A stretch of DNA of 64,000 nucleotides from an uncultured Alphaproteobacteria bacterium (GTDB lineage: Bacteria; Pseudomonadota; Alphaproteobacteria; Caulobacterales; Hyphomonadaceae), in assembly GCA_903831255.1 (NCBI GenBank), contig CAIKWZ010000013.1:62001-126000 (forward strand). Direction: 5' to 3'. Below are positions 61,134 through 64,000 of this stretch, piece after piece. The position numbers and the translations under genes were made by a program. The notes beneath the pieces are model-generated. The model searched no databases. It was not told the origin of the DNA and worked only from the letters and a program-made list of their open reading frames with translations. Position 1 is the first letter of the stretch. Each line of letters begins with the position of its first letter.

Positions 61134-62426
61134 ATGTCCACCATTTCCCGTCACAGCTCCCTTCGTCTCTCAACCGGATGGCGGAAAGAGTCTGGCTCAC
61201 GCGCGGCAACGAACAGCGATCTGTGTACGATTATGAAGTCTCTTCTTGAGACGCATGCGGACGACCAATCCGTCTTAGGCGCAAGACAGACCTCTCCCGA
61301 GGCGGAAAATCTGATGTCCTGCCTTGAGAATAAGTGTGAGGCGTCCGGCCTTCTCGGTCGGTCTGGGGGATCTATCGTCCAACTTCTGTCTCAACTGTCT
61401 CAGTCAGGCTCTGTCTATGCCGATCGCATCATTGAACGCAGGAATGAAGGCCGCCATGCTGCTCTCAGGATTGAAGATACGCCTTCGACTGGATTGCGGC
61501 TGATTTCTAATGAGACGCCGTCCTCCAGTGGGATTGCCCCTGACGTGTCTCTGCGGACGGGGGACAGGCTCTATGATCTGGCGCTGCTTTTGACCACCCT
61601 GCTTGAAGATGGCCAGAGATCGCATGCCAATATTGCGATGAACACCTATTTCGACGCCACGAGAGAGGCGGATCAGGATCTTGGAGTTCTTTCATTTTTT
61701 ATGGCGGCTCGCTCTCTTGACCGTGCGGCTGACGCCAATGCGTCCGGCGACACTCAGACGTCAGATGCTCGCATTCAGCTCGCACGATCCCTTATCGTGA
61801 AGAAAAAGCCTGCGGTCACAGCTATCTGTGTCGCATCGTCTCCACCGTCGTCTCTTATCGGTCTTCGCATCGCCTCGGAGCTCTCCGGTCCCTGCGGGGC
61901 CCGGCGTCTGAGCGCTGCGTCCATTCTCAACGAGCTTCGCCAGACGGTCTGGTCTGGCCCCCTTGCAAGCGCCGGCCAGGAGCCCGCCGGTCGGGCCACT
62001 GTCTACCGTCTCCTTGCTCAAAGGACCCTTTCCGCTGTCGCCGCGAACTGCTCTGTCGTCTGTGAGGCTCCCTTTGTTGAAGCGCCTGCAAGAAGCCTCA
62101 TTGAAGCCGCGGCGCGTGGCGGCCCCTTCGCAGGAGTATGGCTTGGCGGTCGTCCCGATCAGCACAACATGTCGCGTTCAGACAGCAACGGAGCGGGCGC
62201 GTCCCTGACCCCTCACCGCCCAGAGGCGCGATGTAATCAGGAGGCGCTGGATGGATGGCTTGAGCTCAATCATCTCACGGACGACGATGTTCCCAAGGCC
62301 ACCGGCGCTGTGCTCCGACATATCGAGACCCAGAGGCGGGCTTGGGAGAACACCCTGCCCCGCGGCGACTTGTCCTTGGCGGGGTCTCGCTCAGGCTGCG
62401 TGACGGTTCTTCCCTTCAAGTCGTGA
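61134..62426 (+). CDS. Degenerate relative of aminoglycoside phosphotransferase/AAA ATPase fusion (Rv2004c-like)
   Basis: A 430-residue open frame. RLYDLALLLTTLLEDGQRSHANIAMNTYFDATREADQDLGVLSFFMAARSLDRA matches the linker between the kinase and ATPase domains of Rv2004c-type proteins (YDLAFLLMDL, then LLPLFLAxRA). The following TAICVASSPPSSLIGLRIASEL occupies the P-loop position, where the family has a GxxGxGKST motif, so Walker A is lost. The kinase catalytic HGDL-type and Asp motifs before the linker are also absent. The gene is intact and expressed-looking (GAGG before ATG, in an FNR-box operon), with more T-rich codons (TCT, CTT) than its neighbours. Probably a pseudoenzyme; alternatively a decaying gene. 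Confidence 0.72.
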   Translation: MSTISRHSSLRLSTGWRKESGSRAATNSDLCTIMKSLLETHADDQSVLGARQTSPEAENLMSCLENKCEASGLLGRSGGSIVQLLSQLSQSGSVYADRIIERRNEGRHAALRIEDTPSTGLRLISNETPSSSGIAPDVSLRTGDRLYDLALLLTTLLEDGQRSHANIAMNTYFDATREADQDLGVLSFFMAARSLDRAADANASGDTQTSDARIQLARSLIVKKKPAVTAICVASSPPSSLIGLRIASELSGPCGARRLSAASILNELRQTVWSGPLASAGQEPAGRATVYRLLAQRTLSAVAANCSVVCEAPFVEAPARSLIEAAARGGPFAGVWLGGRPDQHNMSRSDSNGAGASLTPHRPEARCNQEALDGWLELNHLTDDDVPKATGAVLRHIETQRRAWENTLPRGDLSLAGSRSGCVTVLPFKS

Positions 62427-62464
62427 GCCTCCGGCGAGCGCTTCTGGAGTCTCCTGAATAATCT

Positions 62465-62481
62465 CCAGGCAGTCTGCCTGG
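62465..62481 (+). terminator. Small hairpin after the degenerate kinase/ATPase gene
   Basis: CCAGGCA-GTC-TGCCTGG followed by TTTGG, 39 bases past the stop codon. A short stem, so only a possible terminator. The rest of 62427-62666 shows no gene. Confidence 0.45.
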
Positions 62482-62666
62482 TTTGGCTTCGCTCTTCTGG
62501 CTCGCACCTCCTGTCCGAAAAGGCAGCATGTACAGGTCCATGTAATCGTCGGTTGACGCCTTGAGGTCCAGCCGCTTTGAACCCGATCGCCTGCTTGTTA
62601 GCGAGCCATGCGTTCATCAGTTCGTCTCGTAATCAGTCCTGATGATCGGGCTGACCCCTCTTCCTC

Positions 62667-63275
62667 CTAGATTGCAGATGCGTCCAGCGCGTGGCTTGTA
62701 TTGACCGCCGGGGAACTGTCGAAGGCAGAGACCTTCACCTGAGCTCCGGCCAGACGCAGGTAAAGACGCCTGCGAGCGAGCAATGGCCACCAGTCATAGA
62801 GAAAGATCTCCATCGGCCTCCAGTTCGCCACCCAACCGAGAATAAGCGCGCCTTCCGAAATAATGCCGGAAAACGGCTCAGCTCCAGGCAGCAAGGACAG
62901 GGTGCGCCCTCCCAGTAAGCAGCCGCCGAGGACCAGAAGACCGATCAGAAGCGAGAGACGCCCTCTGCGAAACATCTCGGCCACGTCGCCCGACAGGGTT
63001 CTTGCCTTCTGTAAAAAGTGATTGGACAGCGCCAGACGAAGCTCCTCGACATGCTCAGGCCGAAGCTCGCTGGAAGGACCGTGAAAGAGGATGTGAATCG
63101 GCGCAGACAGAGGGAACTCGCGCGCCCATCCGACAATAAAGTCCTCAGCACTTCTGGAGAGATCCCTGAAGGGGACAGGAAAGGGGTCGAAGGGGTCGAA
63201 TAGCAACGTCAGACGCTCAAGTCGCAGCTCGATCACACAGGGCGAACCGTCGCGCGACAGACCAGTTTCCTTCAT
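62667..63275 (-). CDS. Membrane protein of unknown function in the FNR-box island
   Basis: A 202-residue protein. The N-terminal half is soluble (IELRLERLTLLFDPFDPFPVPFRDLSRSAEDFIVGWAREFPLSAPIHILFHGP), then an amphipathic segment, two transmembrane helices (LSLLIGLLVLGGCLLGG and SGIISEGALILGWVANWRPMEIFLY) and a C-terminal DWWPLLARRRLYLRLAGAQVKVSAFD tail. I do not recognise a named family. An FNR-type box lies 58 bases upstream, shared with the divergent acyl-CoA synthetase. Confidence 0.78.
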   Translation of the reverse strand: MKETGLSRDGSPCVIELRLERLTLLFDPFDPFPVPFRDLSRSAEDFIVGWAREFPLSAPIHILFHGPSSELRPEHVEELRLALSNHFLQKARTLSGDVAEMFRRGRLSLLIGLLVLGGCLLGGRTLSLLPGAEPFSGIISEGALILGWVANWRPMEIFLYDWWPLLARRRLYLRLAGAQVKVSAFDSSPAVNTSHALDASAI

Positions 63276-63332
63276 CGCCCCACCATCCGATGCACGCCGT
63301 TACCTTGGAATGGGAACAGGGCCTTTCTCATC

Positions 63333-63346
63333 TTGATCAGGGTCAA
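63333..63346. promoter_or_regulatory. FNR/FixK-type box in divergent promoter
   Basis: TTGATCAGGGTCAA centred between the membrane-protein gene (start 63275, minus) and the acyl-CoA synthetase gene (start 63403, plus), ~64 bases from each start. The symmetric placement suggests a bidirectional class II promoter. Confidence 0.8.
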
Positions 63347-63402
63347 TCCGATGGTCGGTCCATGACGATTAGTCCACGAGATCCAGGTATCTCAGGAGCG
63401 AC

Positions 63403-64000
63403 ATGACAACGCAAAATCTGCAGGCGCTCTTCGATCCTGTCTCAGTGGCCCTGGTCGGCGCCAGCGGCAGGGAAGGATCGGTAGGCGCCATTCTCGCCCG
63501 AAATCTGCTTTCAGGCGGGTTCAGGGGGATCGTTCATCTCATAAACCCAAATGCGCAGACGATAGAGGGCCGTCCCTGTCTGTCCTCAGTATCGGCGCTC
63601 CCCGGTCCGATTGATCTGGCGGTTGTGGCGACGCCTGCACCTGGCTTACCTCAGCTGATTGAGCAATTGGCCTCGCGGGGCTGTCGTTGTGCAATTGTGA
63701 TCTCGGCTGGCCTCGAACCTGAAGCGGCCGACGCCATGGTGTCTTCTGCTCAGACTTCAGGTCTTCGCATTCTTGGACCCAACTGTCTCGGCATGCTGTC
63801 TCCAGGCATTGGTCTCAATCTGAGCTTCAGTCACACTTCGCCTAAGCCGGGGTCGATCGCATTTCTCACCCAATCAGGAGCCATCGCAACGTCAATGATC
63901 GACTGGGCGCGCTCGAAGGACGTGGGCTTCTCCCGTATCGTGTCCCTTGGAGACATGCGCGATATCGACTTCGGCGATCTTCTCGACCATCTGGACGAAG
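63403..64000 (+). CDS. ADP-forming acyl/acetyl-CoA synthetase family protein (3' partial)
   Basis: The first 199 residues of a CoA-binding/succinyl-CoA synthetase-like protein, cut by the window end. FDPVSVALVGASGREGSVGAILARNLLSGGFRGIVHLINPNA is the CoA-binding Rossmann domain; ISAGLEPEAADAM...LRILGPNCLGMLSPGIGLNLSFSH leads into AFLTQSGAIATSMIDWARSKDVGFSRIVSLGDMRDIDFGDLLDHL, the family's second domain. Such proteins are ADP-forming acetate-CoA ligases or Pat-type acetyltransferases; the distinguishing C-terminus is missing. AGGAG precedes the ATG. It is driven by the box at 63333. Confidence 0.9.
   Translation, partial: MTTQNLQALFDPVSVALVGASGREGSVGAILARNLLSGGFRGIVHLINPNAQTIEGRPCLSSVSALPGPIDLAVVATPAPGLPQLIEQLASRGCRCAIVISAGLEPEAADAMVSSAQTSGLRILGPNCLGMLSPGIGLNLSFSHTSPKPGSIAFLTQSGAIATSMIDWARSKDVGFSRIVSLGDMRDIDFGDLLDHLDE

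Overview
The window is a GC-rich, densely coded chromosomal segment of an alphaproteobacterium. The indications are a MucR/Ros-type regulator, DUF2336 and DUF1491 proteins, a PAS_5-type protein, many GTG/TTG starts with strong Shine-Dalgarno sequences, and a TTGA-N6-TCAA (FNR/FixK-type) regulon. A stalked or budding marine lineage (Caulobacterales/Maricaulales/Hyphomonadales) would fit, but this is an inference. No rRNA, tRNA, CRISPR array, insertion sequence or prophage was recognised. The first gene (enoyl-CoA hydratase) and the last (ADP-forming acyl-CoA synthetase) are cut by the window edges.

0-22 kb is mostly housekeeping and small unknown genes: a proline-rich repeat lipoprotein, a bifunctional penicillin-binding protein, an ABC-F ATPase, DUF2336, release factor 3, DUF1491, a KefB/YbaL-type antiporter, two translationally coupled PaaI thioesterases, a GMC oxidoreductase, a TIR-transmembrane-MORN protein, a membrane histidine kinase, SufE, a zinc-ribbon protein ending in a natural hexahistidine, a PAS_5 protein and MucR. 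22.4-30.2 kb is a nine-gene Mrp-type cation/proton antiporter operon (minus strand) in the order E-F-G-(A'B fusion)-C-D followed by two further antiporter-like subunits and a small membrane protein. 30.3-35.1 kb holds a DoxX-like protein, an MFS transporter, a MaoC hydratase, MsrB and a TPR-sulfotransferase.

35.1-44.6 kb is accessory metabolism: a cobalt-type nitrile hydratase operon whose alpha subunit carries a His/Asp-rich N-terminus, a LuxR-type regulator preceded by two 41-nt direct repeats, a two-subunit molybdenum hydroxylase, a nucleoside hydrolase-ribokinase pair and a trans-acting enoyl reductase-like protein. 44.8-52.8 kb is a galactoside utilisation cluster (sodium symporter, GH36 alpha-galactosidase, GH42 beta-galactosidase, GalK, GalT) without galE.

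52.8-64 kb is the most interesting part. Six perfect TTGA-N6-TCAA boxes precede, at promoter distance, a short class II ribonucleotide reductase with an SDR, a DUF883-like protein, a universal stress protein, Hsp20, DUF2267 plus a P-type ATPase, a small phasin-like protein plus a large unknown protein, and a divergent pair (membrane protein / ADP-forming acyl-CoA synthetase). This looks like a coordinated low-oxygen survival island whose content parallels the mycobacterial DosR regulon. It includes a full-length but apparently active-site-less relative of the Rv2004c-type kinase/ATPase fusion.
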